Positions 1 through 8,989 of a stretch of DNA of 64,000 bases are shown piece after piece. The stretch covers positions 577,347 through 641,346 of the forward strand of contig NZ_JABEZT010000003.1 in NCBI RefSeq assembly GCF_013149805.1, given 5' to 3'. The stretch is from Isoptericola chiayiensis. GTDB lineage: Bacteria > Actinomycetota > Actinomycetes > Actinomycetales > Cellulomonadaceae. The notes beneath the pieces are model-generated. The model searched no databases, was not told where the DNA came from, and worked only from the letters and a program-made list of their open reading frames with translations. Position 1 is the stretch's first letter, and each line of letters starts with the position of its first letter. Both the position numbers and the translations under genes were made by a program.

Positions 1-19
1 ACCCGGCGAGCCTCCACAA

Positions 20-97
20 GACCGCGAGGTCGTACCTCCCGCCGTCCGGTCGTACCCGCGGGTACGACCGGACGACGGGAGGTACGACCTCGCGGTC
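20..97. repeat. 78-bp near-perfect palindrome with 20-bp internal period
   Basis: The two 39-base arms pair around 58/59 with a single mismatch (42/75). Inside each arm the 8-mer GTCGTACC (or its complement GGTACGAC) recurs at 20-bp spacing, so the element is two direct units followed by two inverted units. It lies downstream of acs and has no T-run, so it could be a bidirectional terminator or a protein-binding array. The function is not shown by the sequence. Confidence 0.8.
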
Positions 98-98
98 G

Positions 99-182
99 GC
101 TCGCGGGCTCGCTCCGGGTCAGTCCTGAGGGTCCTCCGGTCGGACTGTCCCTGCGCTCGCGGGCTCGCTCCGGGTCAGTCCT
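99..182. repeat. 28-bp direct repeat duplicating the acs 3' end
   Basis: A 28-bp sequence at 99-126 is repeated exactly at 155-182. The second copy spans the stop codon and last codons of acs. The copies are 56 bp apart. This looks like a small local duplication of the gene's 3' end. Confidence 0.75.
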
Positions 183-2172
183 CCGACGGCTTGGCGAGGC
201 CGGACTGGATGAGGTTCATCACCGACGAGTCCGCCAGGGTCGTGGCGTCGCCCACCTCGCGGTTCTCGGCGACGTCGCGCAGCAGCCGCCGCATGATCTT
301 GCCGGAGCGGGTCTTGGGCAGCTCGGGCACCACGAGGATCTTGCGCGGCTTGGCGATCGGTCCGATCTCCTTGGCGACGTGGTCGCGGAGCGTCTTCTCG
401 ATGCGTGCCGAGCCCTCGTCGGTGGACGCCTCCTCGGCGTGCTCGCCGCGCAGGATGACGAACGCGACGACCGCCTGCCCGGACACCTCGTCGCTGGCGC
501 CGACGACGGCGGCCTCGGCCACCAGGTCGTTGGAGACCAGCGCGGACTCGATCTCCGTGGTGGACAGCCGGTGCCCGGAGACGTTCATGACGTCGTCGAC
601 CCGGCCGAGCAGCCAGATGTCGCCGTCCTCGTCCTTCTTGGCGCCGTCGCCGGCGAAGTAGAGGCCCTCGAACCGGGACCAGTAGGTGTCCTTGAACCGC
701 TGCAGGTCGCCCCAGATGCCGCGCAGCATCGACGGCCACGGCTCCGAGAGCACGAGGTAGCCGCCGCCGCCGTCGGGGACCGGACGGGCCTCGTCGTCGA
801 CGACGTCGGCGCTGATGCCGGGCAGCGCGACCTGCGCCGAGCCGGGCTTGGTCGCGGTGACGCCCGGCAGCGGGCTGATCATGATGGCCCCCGTCTCGGT
901 CTGCCACCAGGTGTCCACGATCGGGGCGCTGTCGCCGCCGATGACACGGCGGTACCACATCCACGCCTCGGGGTTGATGGGCTCGCCCACCGAGCCGAGC
1001 AGGCGCAGCGAGGACAGGTCGAAGCCGGCGGGGATCTCCTCGCCCCACTTCATGCAGGCCCGGATCGCCGTCGGGGCCGTGTAGAACAGCGACACCTTGT
1101 ACTTCTCGACGAGCTCCCACCAGCGACCCTTGTGCGGGGTGTCCGGCGTGCCCTCGTAGAGCACCTGGGTGGCGCCGTTGAGCAGCGGGCCGTAGACGAT
1201 GTAGGTGTGCCCGGTGACCCAGCCGATGTCGGCCGAGCACCAGTAGACGTCGGTCTCGGGCTTGAGGTCGAACACGTTCTTGTGGGTGTAGGCAGCCTGG
1301 GTCAGGTAGCCGCCGGTGGTGTGCAGGATCCCCTTGGGCTTCCCGGTGGTGCCCGAGGTGTAGAGGATGAACAGCGGGTGCTCGGCCTCGACCCACGCGG
1401 GCTCGTGGTAGGTGTCGGCGGCCTCGACGGCCTCGTGCCACCACACGTCGCGCCCCTCGGTCCAGTCGACGTCCTGCTCGGTGCGGCGGACCACGAGCAC
1501 GTGCTGGACGCTCTCGGCGCCCTCGCCGGTGAGCGCCTCGTCCACGGCGGGCTTGAGCGAGCTGGGGGCGCCGCGGCGGTACCCGCCGTCGGCGGTGATG
1601 ACGACCTTGGCCTCGGCGTCGGCGATGCGGCTGCGCAGGGCGTCGGCGCTGAACCCGCCGAAGACCACGGAGTGCGCCGCGCCGAGGCGTGCGCAGGCCA
1701 GCATGGCCACGACCGACTCGACGAGCATCGGCATGTAGATCACGACCCGGTCGCCCGACTCGACGCCGAGCGCGGCCAGCGCGTTGGCGGCGCGCGAGAC
1801 CTCGCGCTGCAGGTCGGCGTAGGTGACGGTGCGGGTGTCGCCGGGCTCGCCCTCGAAGTGGATGGCGACGCGGTCGCCGTGGCCGGCCTCGACGTGCCGG
1901 TCGACGGCGTTGTAGGCGGCGTTGAGGGTGCCGTCGGCGAACCAGCGCGCCACCGGCGCGCCGGACCAGTCGAGGGTCTCGGTGAACGGCGTCCTCCACG
2001 TCACGAGCTCGCGGGCCTGCTTCGCCCAGAACTCGAGGCGGTCCGCCGCGGCCTCCTCGTAGAGCGCCGGGCCGGCGTTGGCCTGGTCGGCGAACTCCGG
2101 GCTCGGCGGGAAGGCGCGGGTCTCGTGGAGCAGGTTCTCCAGGCTCGGGTTGCTGGACTGGGTGTCGGTCAC
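175..2172 (-). CDS. acs: acetyl-CoA synthetase
   Basis: AMP-forming acetate-CoA ligase: it activates acetate with ATP to acetyl-AMP and then forms acetyl-CoA in the cytoplasm. The 665-residue length is normal for Acs. The AMP-binding P-loop [11 protein letters not shown] lies near residue 270, WWQTETG near 420, the adenylation core motif YFAGDGA near 510, and the C-terminal lysine region [10 protein letters not shown] near 630, where acetylation normally controls the enzyme. The GTG start is set by an upstream GGAGGA. A TAGACT -10-like hexamer and a GTGA-N6-TCAC site lie upstream, which suggests CRP/GlxR-type carbon control. The family call is firm; the regulation is inferred. Confidence 0.96.
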   Translation of the reverse strand: MTDTQSSNPSLENLLHETRAFPPSPEFADQANAGPALYEEAAADRLEFWAKQARELVTWRTPFTETLDWSGAPVARWFADGTLNAAYNAVDRHVEAGHGDRVAIHFEGEPGDTRTVTYADLQREVSRAANALAALGVESGDRVVIYMPMLVESVVAMLACARLGAAHSVVFGGFSADALRSRIADAEAKVVITADGGYRRGAPSSLKPAVDEALTGEGAESVQHVLVVRRTEQDVDWTEGRDVWWHEAVEAADTYHEPAWVEAEHPLFILYTSGTTGKPKGILHTTGGYLTQAAYTHKNVFDLKPETDVYWCSADIGWVTGHTYIVYGPLLNGATQVLYEGTPDTPHKGRWWELVEKYKVSLFYTAPTAIRACMKWGEEIPAGFDLSSLRLLGSVGEPINPEAWMWYRRVIGGDSAPIVDTWWQTETGAIMISPLPGVTATKPGSAQVALPGISADVVDDEARPVPDGGGGYLVLSEPWPSMLRGIWGDLQRFKDTYWSRFEGLYFAGDGAKKDEDGDIWLLGRVDDVMNVSGHRLSTTEIESALVSNDLVAEAAVVGASDEVSGQAVVAFVILRGEHAEEASTDEGSARIEKTLRDHVAKEIGPIAKPRKILVVPELPKTRSGKIMRRLLRDVAENREVGDATTLADSSVMNLIQSGLAKPSED

Positions 2173-2235
2173 TGGGTTCCTCCGCGTCGTCGCGTTCCGT
2201 CCGTCGGGCGTGCCTCACGGGCCGCTCTCCTGGGG

Positions 2236-2265
2236 AGTCTAGACCCGGACCGTGAGGCGCATCAC
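2236..2265 (-). promoter_or_regulatory. acs promoter with CRP/GlxR-like site
   Basis: Read on the minus strand, TAGACT (2236-2241) is a -10-like hexamer about 65 bases before the acs start. Just upstream, 2252-2265 reads GTGAGGCGCATCAC, matching the GTGA-N6-TCAC core of CRP-family sites. The centre is about 20 bp from the -10. Assignment to a CRP/GlxR protein is inference. Confidence 0.45.
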
Positions 2266-2651
2266 GCCACGACAGAACATAGTAAGGGGAGTTCACAATT
2301 GGCGGTGACCGTGTCCCGAGGGCCGTTCGGCGGCGAACGGTCGGCAGCCCGGCCCCAGCGGTCCGGACGGCCACCCGAGCGGCGCCACGACCGCCGGCGG
2401 GACCGCCCCGGGCACGAGGACGGCGCCCGGGACCGTGCCACCGAGCGCCGCTCTCGCAGGACGATCCGCGGGTAGCAGGCGCGTGGTCCTCGCGTCGCCG
2501 TACCGGGTCCAGCCCGCCCGACGAGTCCCAAGCGGACTGTCTTCGCGTGGGTCCCCCGGCTCGTCCTCGTGCTTCCATGGAACGACCACCGCGCACCCGC
2601 CGCAAGAGGAGTGCGTTGTCCGGATGCCCCCGGGGCACCCGGCCGGACGGC
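2266..2651. other. intergenic region, no supported gene
   Basis: This is the space between the acs promoter and the HAD gene's 3' end. A weak plus-strand frame from a GTG near 2307 to TAG at 2473-2475 would give an arginine-rich peptide of about 56 residues. It has no good ribosome-binding site and no recognisable domain. I see no clear RNA gene here. Confidence 0.4.
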
Positions 2652-3488
2652 TCAGGCCGGAGCGGGCCCGCCGGCACGACGGCGGCGCCACCACCACCAG
2701 CACGCCGCCGCCAGGCCGAGGGCACCGGCCGCGGCGAGGGCCGCCGTCGGGCGCCACGACGTGCGCAGGGCCACCGGCCGGACGAACGTCAGCGTGTCCC
2801 ACCCCTTCTCCGCGGCGACCCGTCGCAGCGAACGGTCGGGGTTGACGGCGAACGCGTGCCCGACCGCGTCGAGCATCGGGGCGTCCGTGATCGAGTCCGA
2901 GTACGCGAAGGAGCGTTCGAGGTCGTACCCGCGAGCGGCCGCGAGGTCGCGGACCGCGGTGGCCTTGTTCTCCCCGTAGGCGTAGAAGTCGATCTCCCCG
3001 GTGAACCGTCCGCCGGCCACGGCCATGCGCGTCGCCACCATGTGGTCGGCGCCCAGCATCGCCGCGATCGGCTCGACCAGCTCGCGACCCGACGCGGACA
3101 CCACGACGACGTCGTGCCCCCGGGCGTGGTGGTCGGCGATCAGCTCGACGGCCTCGGCGTACACGTACGGGTCGATGTGCTCGTGGAGGGTCTCCGCGAC
3201 GATCTGCTCGACCTTGGCCACCTCCCACCCCGTGGCGAGCTCGGACAGGTGGCGGCGCATCCGTTCGGTCTGGTCGGCGTCCGCGCTGCCCAGCATGAAC
3301 AGGAAGTGCGCGTAGGCGCTGCGCAGCACGTCCCCGCGGGTGATGAGCCCACCGGCGAAGAACGGTCGGGAGAACGCTGCCGTGGAGCTGGTCGCGATGA
3401 TCGTCTTGTCCAGGTCGAAGAACGCCGCGACACGACGGGCGTGCGGGGGGCGACGAGCGGGCCCCGGGTCGTGCGGTGAGACGGTCAC
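2652..3488 (-). CDS. HAD-IB family phosphatase
   Basis: A 278-residue HAD hydrolase of the SerB-like IB subclass. Motif I FDLDKTI is near residue 23 (nucleophile Asp plus second Asp), motif II SASGREL near 130, and motif IV SDSITDAPML near 200. A hydrophobic C-terminal helix followed by an Arg-rich tail suggests membrane attachment. This gene type commonly lies divergently beside the CpaE/TadA pilus locus in Actinobacteria, as it does here with 127-136 bases between starts. The substrate is unknown. GTG start. Confidence 0.88.
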   Translation of the reverse strand: MTVSPHDPGPARRPPHARRVAAFFDLDKTIIATSSTAAFSRPFFAGGLITRGDVLRSAYAHFLFMLGSADADQTERMRRHLSELATGWEVAKVEQIVAETLHEHIDPYVYAEAVELIADHHARGHDVVVVSASGRELVEPIAAMLGADHMVATRMAVAGGRFTGEIDFYAYGENKATAVRDLAAARGYDLERSFAYSDSITDAPMLDAVGHAFAVNPDRSLRRVAAEKGWDTLTFVRPVALRTSWRPTAALAAAGALGLAAACWWWWRRRRAGGPAPA

Positions 3489-3624
3489 AGGCCGAGCCTA
3501 GTGGGCGTGCAGAGGGTGACGTCGGACGATTCCCGGGCGCGCGGCCCGCCCCCGTCGAGGCGCTGTCCACAGGTGCGGCGCCGCTCGGAGCGCCGGGCGG
3601 GCCGGTCGCACCAGGGTGGCCGAC

Positions 3625-4410
3625 ATGGACAGCTCGCCCCCGGCCACCGGCCCGGACACGACCCGCGCGGCGCGGATGGTCGCCGTCGTCGGCGCGGCCG
3701 GCGGCGCCGGGACCTCCACCCTCGCCGCCGCCCTCGCGCGCAGCCTCCGCCGCCAGGTCGGGGAGACCACCCTCGTCGACCTGCACACGCCCGGCGGCGG
3801 CGTCGACGTGCTGCTCGGTGTCGAGGACGCACCCGGTGCCCGGTGGCCCGACCTCGCGGACGCCCGCGGCACCGTCGACCCGCCGGACCTGCTCGCCGCC
3901 CTGCCCCGCTGGGCCGGGGTGCCGGTCCTGTCCGCGTCCCGGTACGCCGCCGCGCCGCCGCAGGACGACGTCGTGCTCGACGTGGTGACGGCGCTGGTGC
4001 GAGCCGGGCAGCGGATCGTCCTCGACCTGCCGGGGCCACGGTCGTGGGACCGGGCCCCGGGCAACCTGCTGCGCTCGGCCGACGTCGTCGTCCTCGTCGT
4101 CCCCCGGTCGGCCCGGGGGGTCGCCGGCGGGATAGCGGCCCGTCGCGCGCTCGACGCCGTCACCCGCGGGCCGGTACGCCTCGTCGCGGGTCTGCCGTCC
4201 GCGGGCCGGGTCGACGCCGGCGAGGTCGCCCGCGCCGTCGGTGGCCCCCTCGCCGCCGTCCTCGACCGCGACCGGCACCTGCCGGCAGCGCTCGAGCGCG
4301 GCGAGGGTCCGCGCACGGGTGCCCGGACACCGGTGGGCCGTGCCGCGAGGGGCCTCGTCGACGCCCTGAGCCGCGTGCCGGGGGCGGACCGGACGGCGGT
4401 GGGGGCGTGA
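3625..4410 (+). CDS. CpaE-like/septum-site-determining P-loop ATPase (Ssd-type)
   Basis: A MinD/ParA-like protein of about 261 residues and first gene of the Tad locus. A degenerate Walker A (GAAGGAGTST) is near residue 25, followed by LVDLHTPGGGVDVLLG in the switch region and IVLDLPG as Walker B. The signature lysine of true MinD proteins is absent, as is usual in the actinobacterial helicase/secretion-neighbourhood CpaE homologues. CpaE proteins place Tad assembly machinery at the membrane. The ATG at 3625 is preferred because AGGG lies 8 bases upstream; a GTG at 3616 is the alternative. The stop overlaps the TadA start. Confidence 0.87.
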   Translation: MDSSPPATGPDTTRAARMVAVVGAAGGAGTSTLAAALARSLRRQVGETTLVDLHTPGGGVDVLLGVEDAPGARWPDLADARGTVDPPDLLAALPRWAGVPVLSASRYAAAPPQDDVVLDVVTALVRAGQRIVLDLPGPRSWDRAPGNLLRSADVVVLVVPRSARGVAGGIAARRALDAVTRGPVRLVAGLPSAGRVDAGEVARAVGGPLAAVLDRDRHLPAALERGEGPRTGARTPVGRAARGLVDALSRVPGADRTAVGA

Positions 4411-5561
4411 CCGTGGATCAGCAGCTCCTCGACGACGTCCGCGCCCGCCTGGACGCGTCCCGCCGTCGGCCCGACGACGACGCGGTGGCCGCCGCGATCC
4501 GGGCCAGCGGCCGGGTGCTCGGCTCCGACGCCCTCGCCGACCTCACCCGGGCGGCACGGGCCGAGCTCACCGGGGCCGGGCCCCTGCAGCACCTCCTGGA
4601 CCGGCCCGGCGTGACCGACGTGCTCGTCAACGGCCCCGACCAGGTGTGGGTCGACGACGGCGCAGGACTGCGGCGCGCGGACGTCCGGCTCGGCACGGAC
4701 GACGACGTCCGGGCGCTCGCCGTCCGGTTGGCGACCGTCGCCGGCCAGCGGCTGGACGACGCGAGCCCCGTCGTCGACGCCCGCCTGCCCGACGGCACCC
4801 GCCTGCACGCCGCCGTCGAACCGGTGGCACCGGCCGGGGCCGTCGTCGCCCTGCGCGTGCTGCGGCAGGCGACGCTCGACCTGCCTGCCCTCGTCGCCCG
4901 CGGCGGTGTCCCGGCCGCGTGGACCGCGCTGCTGCACGGGCTGGTCCGGCGTCGGGCCAACCTCCTCGTGACCGGCGGCACCGGGACGGGCAAGACCACC
5001 CTGCTGGCCGCGCTCCTCGGCCTGGCAGGGCCCGAGGAACGGGTGCTCACCGTCGAGGAGGCCCGCGAGCTCGCGCCGCAGCATCCTCACGTGGTCGCCC
5101 TGGCCGCGCGGCGGGCGAACGTCGAGGGGGTGGGCGAGGTCTCCCTGACCGACCTGGTCCGCGGCGCCCTGCGGATGCGGCCGGACCGCATCGTGCTCGG
5201 CGAGTGCCGCGGCGCCGAGGTGCGCGAGCTGCTGCTGGCCCTCAACACGGGGCACGACGGCGGGCTGGCCACGGTCCACGCCAACGCGGCCGAGCACGTG
5301 CCCGCACGCCTCGAGGCCCTGGCGGCGCTGGCCGGGATGTCCCGTGCCGCGGTCTCGGCGCAGGCGGCGGCCGCGCTCGACGTCGTGCTGCACCTCCGGC
5401 GCCGGGACGGCGCACGTCATCTCGCGCAGGTCGCCGTCGTCGAACGCAGCGACGACGGCGAGCTGGCGGTCCGGACCGTCGGGACCTGGGGCGGGCCGGG
5501 TACAGGGAGACCCGATCGGCTGGCCGGGTGGGGCGACGTCGTGCGCAGGTGGGCGTCGTGA
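4407..5561 (+). CDS. tadA: TadA-family secretion ATPase
   Basis: A 384-residue type II/IV secretion ATPase that would power assembly of the Flp-type pilus at the inner face of the membrane. Walker A GGTGTGKTT lies near residue 193, the Asp-box/Walker B region RIVLGECRG near 260, and the conserved GHDGGLATVHAN (His box) near 282. The GTG start overlaps the cpaE-like stop in a GTGA, and the stop overlaps the next start, so expression is translationally coupled. The N-terminal region is short, as in actinobacterial TadA. Confidence 0.95.
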   Translation: MTVDQQLLDDVRARLDASRRRPDDDAVAAAIRASGRVLGSDALADLTRAARAELTGAGPLQHLLDRPGVTDVLVNGPDQVWVDDGAGLRRADVRLGTDDDVRALAVRLATVAGQRLDDASPVVDARLPDGTRLHAAVEPVAPAGAVVALRVLRQATLDLPALVARGGVPAAWTALLHGLVRRRANLLVTGGTGTGKTTLLAALLGLAGPEERVLTVEEARELAPQHPHVVALAARRANVEGVGEVSLTDLVRGALRMRPDRIVLGECRGAEVRELLLALNTGHDGGLATVHANAAEHVPARLEALAALAGMSRAAVSAQAAAALDVVLHLRRRDGARHLAQVAVVERSDDGELAVRTVGTWGGPGTGRPDRLAGWGDVVRRWAS

Positions 5562-6217
5562 CGGGGGTCGGGTGCCTCGTCGCCCTCGCGGTCTGGTGCC
5601 TGCTCGCACCGCCCGGACGACCCGGCGTGTCCCGGGACCGGCGCGACGGGCAGGAGCCGGCCCTGGTGCGTGGCACCGCTGTTCCGCGCGGTGACCGGGC
5701 GGCGTCGGACCGCGGGACCCCGGTGCGGGTCGCCGTCACGCAGGTGGCCGGCGTGCTGCGGACCGGTGCCGCGCCGTCGGACGCGTGGCCGCGTGCGCTG
5801 GCCGTGCCCACCACCCGCGACGGACTGCCCGTCGAGGACGAGCTGCGTGCGCGGCTCGGCGGCGATCGTGCGGCCGCTGCGGCCATGGTCGCGGCGGCAC
5901 GCCTGTCCCGCGACGTCGGCGCGCCCCTGGGCGGCGTGCTGGACGTCGTCGGCCAGGCGCTGGTCGCACGCCAGGAGGCCGAGGCGGAACGCGACGCCTC
6001 CCTGGCCGGACCCCGCGCGACGGCCAGGGTGCTGGTCTGGCTGCCCGCCCTGGGGGTGCTGCTTGCCGTCGTGCTCGGCGCCGATCCGTGGGCCACCGCC
6101 ACCGACGGTGGTGCCGGGACCGCCGCCGTCGGTGGCGGCCTGGCGGCGTTGCTGGTGGGGCGATGGTGGAGCGGCCGCCTGATGGCCGCCGCCCGGGCCG
6201 CGGGGGCCGAGTCGTGA
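5558..6217 (+). CDS. tadB: TadB-like type II secretion F-domain protein
   Basis: A 219-residue inner-membrane platform protein. It has an N-terminal membrane segment, a cytoplasmic helical T2SSF domain (roughly residues 50-150, including a GAPLGGVLDVVGQAL stretch) and two C-terminal membrane segments. It is shorter than proteobacterial TadB, as is common in Actinobacteria. The GTG overlaps tadA's TGA. It would pair with the TadC-like protein to form the pilus platform. Confidence 0.88.
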   Translation: MTGVGCLVALAVWCLLAPPGRPGVSRDRRDGQEPALVRGTAVPRGDRAASDRGTPVRVAVTQVAGVLRTGAAPSDAWPRALAVPTTRDGLPVEDELRARLGGDRAAAAAMVAAARLSRDVGAPLGGVLDVVGQALVARQEAEAERDASLAGPRATARVLVWLPALGVLLAVVLGADPWATATDGGAGTAAVGGGLAALLVGRWWSGRLMAAARAAGAES

Positions 6218-6894
6218 GCGGCCTGCCGGTGACCGGGCTGCTGGTGACGGCGTGCGCCGTCGGGGCGCTCGTGCCCTGGTGGGTCGCCGAGACCGGCGGT
6301 CGACGTCGACGGGAGACGCTGGCCCGGTCGCGGTCCGTCGGTGCGCGTGCGGGGGGGTCGGACGGCGGTCCTCGCCGTGGCGTGGGCAGCACCGGTCCGG
6401 CCGGAGCCGGCGGGGCGGGTGGCGACGGGCACCCCGAGGTGGACGTCGTCGTCGTGCTCGAGCTCGTCGCCGCAGCGGTGCTCGCCGGGGCGGGGCTGCC
6501 GCGGGCCCTGCAGGCCGTGGGTCGGGCGACCGGTGGACGGCGCGGACGTGCGCTCGAGGCAGTCTCCGGCGGGCTGCTGCTCGGTGCGGGATGGGACCCG
6601 GCCTGGGACGCCGCGACCGGCCCCGGTGCCCCGGGGGAGGGCACCGGCCGTGCCCTCGACCCCGTCCGCCGAGGCCTGCGCGCCGCCTGGACGGACGGTG
6701 CCGCCCCGCAGGAGGCCCTCCGTGCCGCGGGCGCCGACCTGCTGCACGAACGGCGGTCGACGGCACGCACGGCAGCGGCGCGGCTCGCCGTCCGCCTCGT
6801 GCTGCCCCTGGGCCTGTGCTATCTGCCGGCCTTCGTGCTCGTCGGGCTCACGCCCGTCCTCCTCGCGCTCGGCCTGGACGTGCTGTCCGGCTGA
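6214..6894 (+). CDS. tadC: TadC-like type II secretion F-domain protein
   Basis: A 226-residue second platform protein. It has an N-terminal membrane helix, a Gly/Ala-rich linker, an F-domain with the helical stretch VVVLELVAAAVLAGAGLPRA near residue 80, and a long C-terminal hydrophobic segment. It starts with GTG inside the tadB stop (GTGA). A gap of 113 bases before the pilin could hold a separate promoter or processing site. Confidence 0.86.
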   Translation: MSGLPVTGLLVTACAVGALVPWWVAETGGRRRRETLARSRSVGARAGGSDGGPRRGVGSTGPAGAGGAGGDGHPEVDVVVVLELVAAAVLAGAGLPRALQAVGRATGGRRGRALEAVSGGLLLGAGWDPAWDAATGPGAPGEGTGRALDPVRRGLRAAWTDGAAPQEALRAAGADLLHERRSTARTAAARLAVRLVLPLGLCYLPAFVLVGLTPVLLALGLDVLSG

Positions 6895-7007
6895 CGAGAG
6901 CCGCACCCGCTCGGGTGCTTCGTCCGGCCGACCGGCCGGACGCCGTGTCGCGACCACCCGGTCGCGACGGACAGGCCGGGTCGACACCCGGCCGGGGAAG
7001 GAGAACC

Positions 7008-7274
7008 ATGACCGACACCATCACCCGCGAGGCCGACCAGCCGGCCGGGACCGGCCGGCTCACCACGGTCGGCGCACCCGTACCCGACGGGGGCCCGGCC
7101 CCCGACGGCGCCGCCGCGCCGGACCGGGACACGGAGGCCGGCCTGGCCACCGCCGAGTACGCCATCGCCACGATCGCCGCCGTCGGGTTCGCCGGTCTGC
7201 TCCTGCTGGTGCTGCAGAGCGACACCGTGCGCGGGATGCTCGAGGCGCTCATCGGCCAGGCGCTGACGGTGTGA
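7008..7274 (+). CDS. Flp-type pilin precursor (DUF4244-like)
   Basis: An 88-residue pilin candidate. A long polar Pro/Gly/Asp-rich leader (about 50 residues) precedes EAGLATAEYAIATIAAVGFAG, a class-III prepilin signature: a Gly followed by a hydrophobic stretch with Glu at +5-like spacing and AEYA. A short tail follows. The strong GGAGAACC upstream sets the ATG. This should be the major fibre subunit cleaved by a prepilin peptidase, which is not in this window. Confidence 0.85.
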   Translation: MTDTITREADQPAGTGRLTTVGAPVPDGGPAPDGAAAPDRDTEAGLATAEYAIATIAAVGFAGLLLLVLQSDTVRGMLEALIGQALTV

Positions 7275-7684
7275 GCGGCAGCGACCAGGGATCGGTCCTT
7301 CCGACGGCGTCGCCGGCGCTCCCCGGGACGGCGGCGCGCCGTCCGGAGGCCGGTCAGCGAGGTGCCGTCACGGCCGAGCTCGCCGTCGGCATGCCGGTGG
7401 TCGTGCTGCTCCTGGTCGCCGTGCTCACGCTCGTGGCCGCGTCCTCCGCCCAGCTGCGGGCGGCGGACGCGGCCCGGGCGGGGGCGCGGCAGGCCGCGAT
7501 CGGCCACGACGAGACCGCGGTCCGCGCAGCGGTCACGACGGCCGGCGGCGATCGGGCGCGGGTGACCGTCGTCGACGAGGGCGACTGGGTCCGCGTCGTG
7601 GTCACCCGGCCGGTGGCCGCCGGGTGGCTCGCGGGGTTGCCCGTGCGCGCCACGGGCGAGGCCGTGGCCTGGGTGGAGCCGTGA
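7271..7684 (+). CDS. TadE-like pseudopilin
   Basis: A 137-residue minor pilin. The motif QRGAVTAELAVGMP near residue 28 is the TadE prepilin-like processing site, followed by a hydrophobic helix of about 20 residues and an extracytoplasmic domain. GTG start in the pilin's TGA (GTGA), stop overlapping the next GTG. Confidence 0.87.
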   Translation: MSGSDQGSVLPTASPALPGTAARRPEAGQRGAVTAELAVGMPVVVLLLVAVLTLVAASSAQLRAADAARAGARQAAIGHDETAVRAAVTTAGGDRARVTVVDEGDWVRVVVTRPVAAGWLAGLPVRATGEAVAWVEP

Positions 7685-8112
7685 CCCGCACCCCGGCGCG
7701 GCACCCGGAACGTGGCGCCGGCACGGTGCTCACCCTCGCGGTCACGTCCGTCCTGCTGGTCTGCGCCACGGCACTCGCGGCGTTGGGCGCGGCCCAGCAG
7801 GCGAGCTCGACGGCGCGGACCGCCGCAGACCTGGCGGCGCTCGCCGGAGCGGGCGCCGTGCGGTGGGGACAGGACCCCTGCGCGACGGCGGACCGCGCGG
7901 CGGAGCGCAACGGGGCCGAGGTCGTCGCGTGCGAGGTCGAGGGCGGTGGCGTCGTCACCGTCACCACCCGCCGGCAGGCGCGGGGGATCGCCGGCTGGGG
8001 CGGCCGCGCCCGGGCAACCGCCCGTGCCGGACCCGCGAGCGCGGCACCGGCGAGCTCGGCACCGGCGAGCGGCGCGCCGCCGAGCAGCGAGGGCTCCGCC
8101 CCGGCGGACCGG
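7681..8112 (+). CDS. helicase/secretion-neighbourhood TadE-like protein, lacking a normal stop
   Basis: It starts with GTG in the previous stop. RGAGTVLTLAVTSVLLVCATA near residue 12 is a TadE-like processing and membrane motif, followed by an Ala-rich domain with two Cys, ending in a low-complexity Ser/Pro/Ala tail from about 8020. Members are usually a little over 100 residues. Here the frame stays open until a stop at 9495, so it would run antisense through the whole CitE-like gene and into the helicase gene. The end given is the edge of the convergent gene, not a stop. A one-base shift would reach a TGA at 8124-8126, so an indel in the micro-repeats near 8040 is a plausible cause. Confidence 0.6.
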
Positions 8113-8979
8113 TCAGCTCGGGTTGACGCGGTACAGCTTGGAGCGCTCCTCGATGAGCCGTGCGCGGGCCAGGCGCGGCTTGTCGGAGCCGTCGCGGATC
8201 ACCGAGCCGGCGGCCTCGAACTCCACGAGGAAGTCCAGGGCCCACGCGACGTCGGCCGGGGCGGGGGAGAGCACCTCGTTGACCACGGCCGGCTGCTCCA
8301 GGTCGAGGCAGATGCGGCCGGTCATGCCGAGGGCGACGGCGTCGCCGGACTGCTCGCGCAGCAGCGGGTGGCTGGAACCGACCGTGGGGCCGTCGATCGG
8401 CCCGGACAGCCCGCCGATGCGGCTGGCGACGACGAGCCGGGACCGGGGGTAGGCCATCGCGAGGGGCTCGTTCGCGGCGCCGGTGTCCCGCCGGTAGTCG
8501 CCGGAGCCGAACGCGAGGCGGAACGCGCCGGGCGCCGTGGCGATGCCGACGGCCTCCTCGATGCCGAGCGCCGACTCCACCAGCGGGATCACGGGCACGT
8601 CGCCGCCGAGCCGCTGGACGGTGTCGACCACCTGGTCGGGGCTCTCGGTCTTGGCGAGCATCACCCCGCACAGGCCCTCGGCGTCGCGCAGGGCGCGCAT
8701 GTCGTCGCCCCAGGCGTCCGAACCGCGTTCGTTGACGCGGACCCAGGCGCGCCCGCCGCCGGCGAACCAGTCCAGCACGCCGCGGCGTGCCTCGTCCTTG
8801 CGGGAGTCGTCGACGGCGTCCTCGCAGTCGAGGACGAGCTGGTCGGCGCGGCAGAGCTGGGCGGCGTCGAAGTCGTCGCGGCGCAGGGCCGACAGCAGCA
8901 GCCAGGACCGCGCGTGGGCGGGGGCGACGCGCGTCGACTCGCGGGTGGCGCGCAGGGTGGTGATCTCGTCGTCGGTCAC
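8113..8979 (-). CDS. HpcH/HpaI aldolase/citrate-lyase-beta-like protein (CitE-like)
   Basis: A 288-residue TIM-barrel lyase family protein. It shows VLDCEDAVDDSRKDEAR near residue 50 (metal-binding acidic residues), VRVNERGSDAW near 80, MLAKTES near 105, and PLVESALGIEE near 130. CitE-like proteins cleave or form C-C bonds in acyl-CoA esters such as citryl-, malyl- or citramalyl-CoA; the substrate cannot be fixed here. No citrate lyase alpha or gamma gene is nearby. The start GTG (8979) lies 10 bases from the helicase stop, suggesting co-transcription. Confidence 0.85.
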   Translation of the reverse strand: MTDDEITTLRATRESTRVAPAHARSWLLLSALRRDDFDAAQLCRADQLVLDCEDAVDDSRKDEARRGVLDWFAGGGRAWVRVNERGSDAWGDDMRALRDAEGLCGVMLAKTESPDQVVDTVQRLGGDVPVIPLVESALGIEEAVGIATAPGAFRLAFGSGDYRRDTGAANEPLAMAYPRSRLVVASRIGGLSGPIDGPTVGSSHPLLREQSGDAVALGMTGRICLDLEQPAVVNEVLSPAPADVAWALDFLVEFEAAGSVIRDGSDKPRLARARLIEERSKLYRVNPS

Positions 8980-8989
8980 CCGCACGATC

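Noticed and set aside
379..2475. Long plus-strand open frame across acs
   Set aside because: Antisense to a complete, motif-confirmed acs gene; open only because of high GC content.
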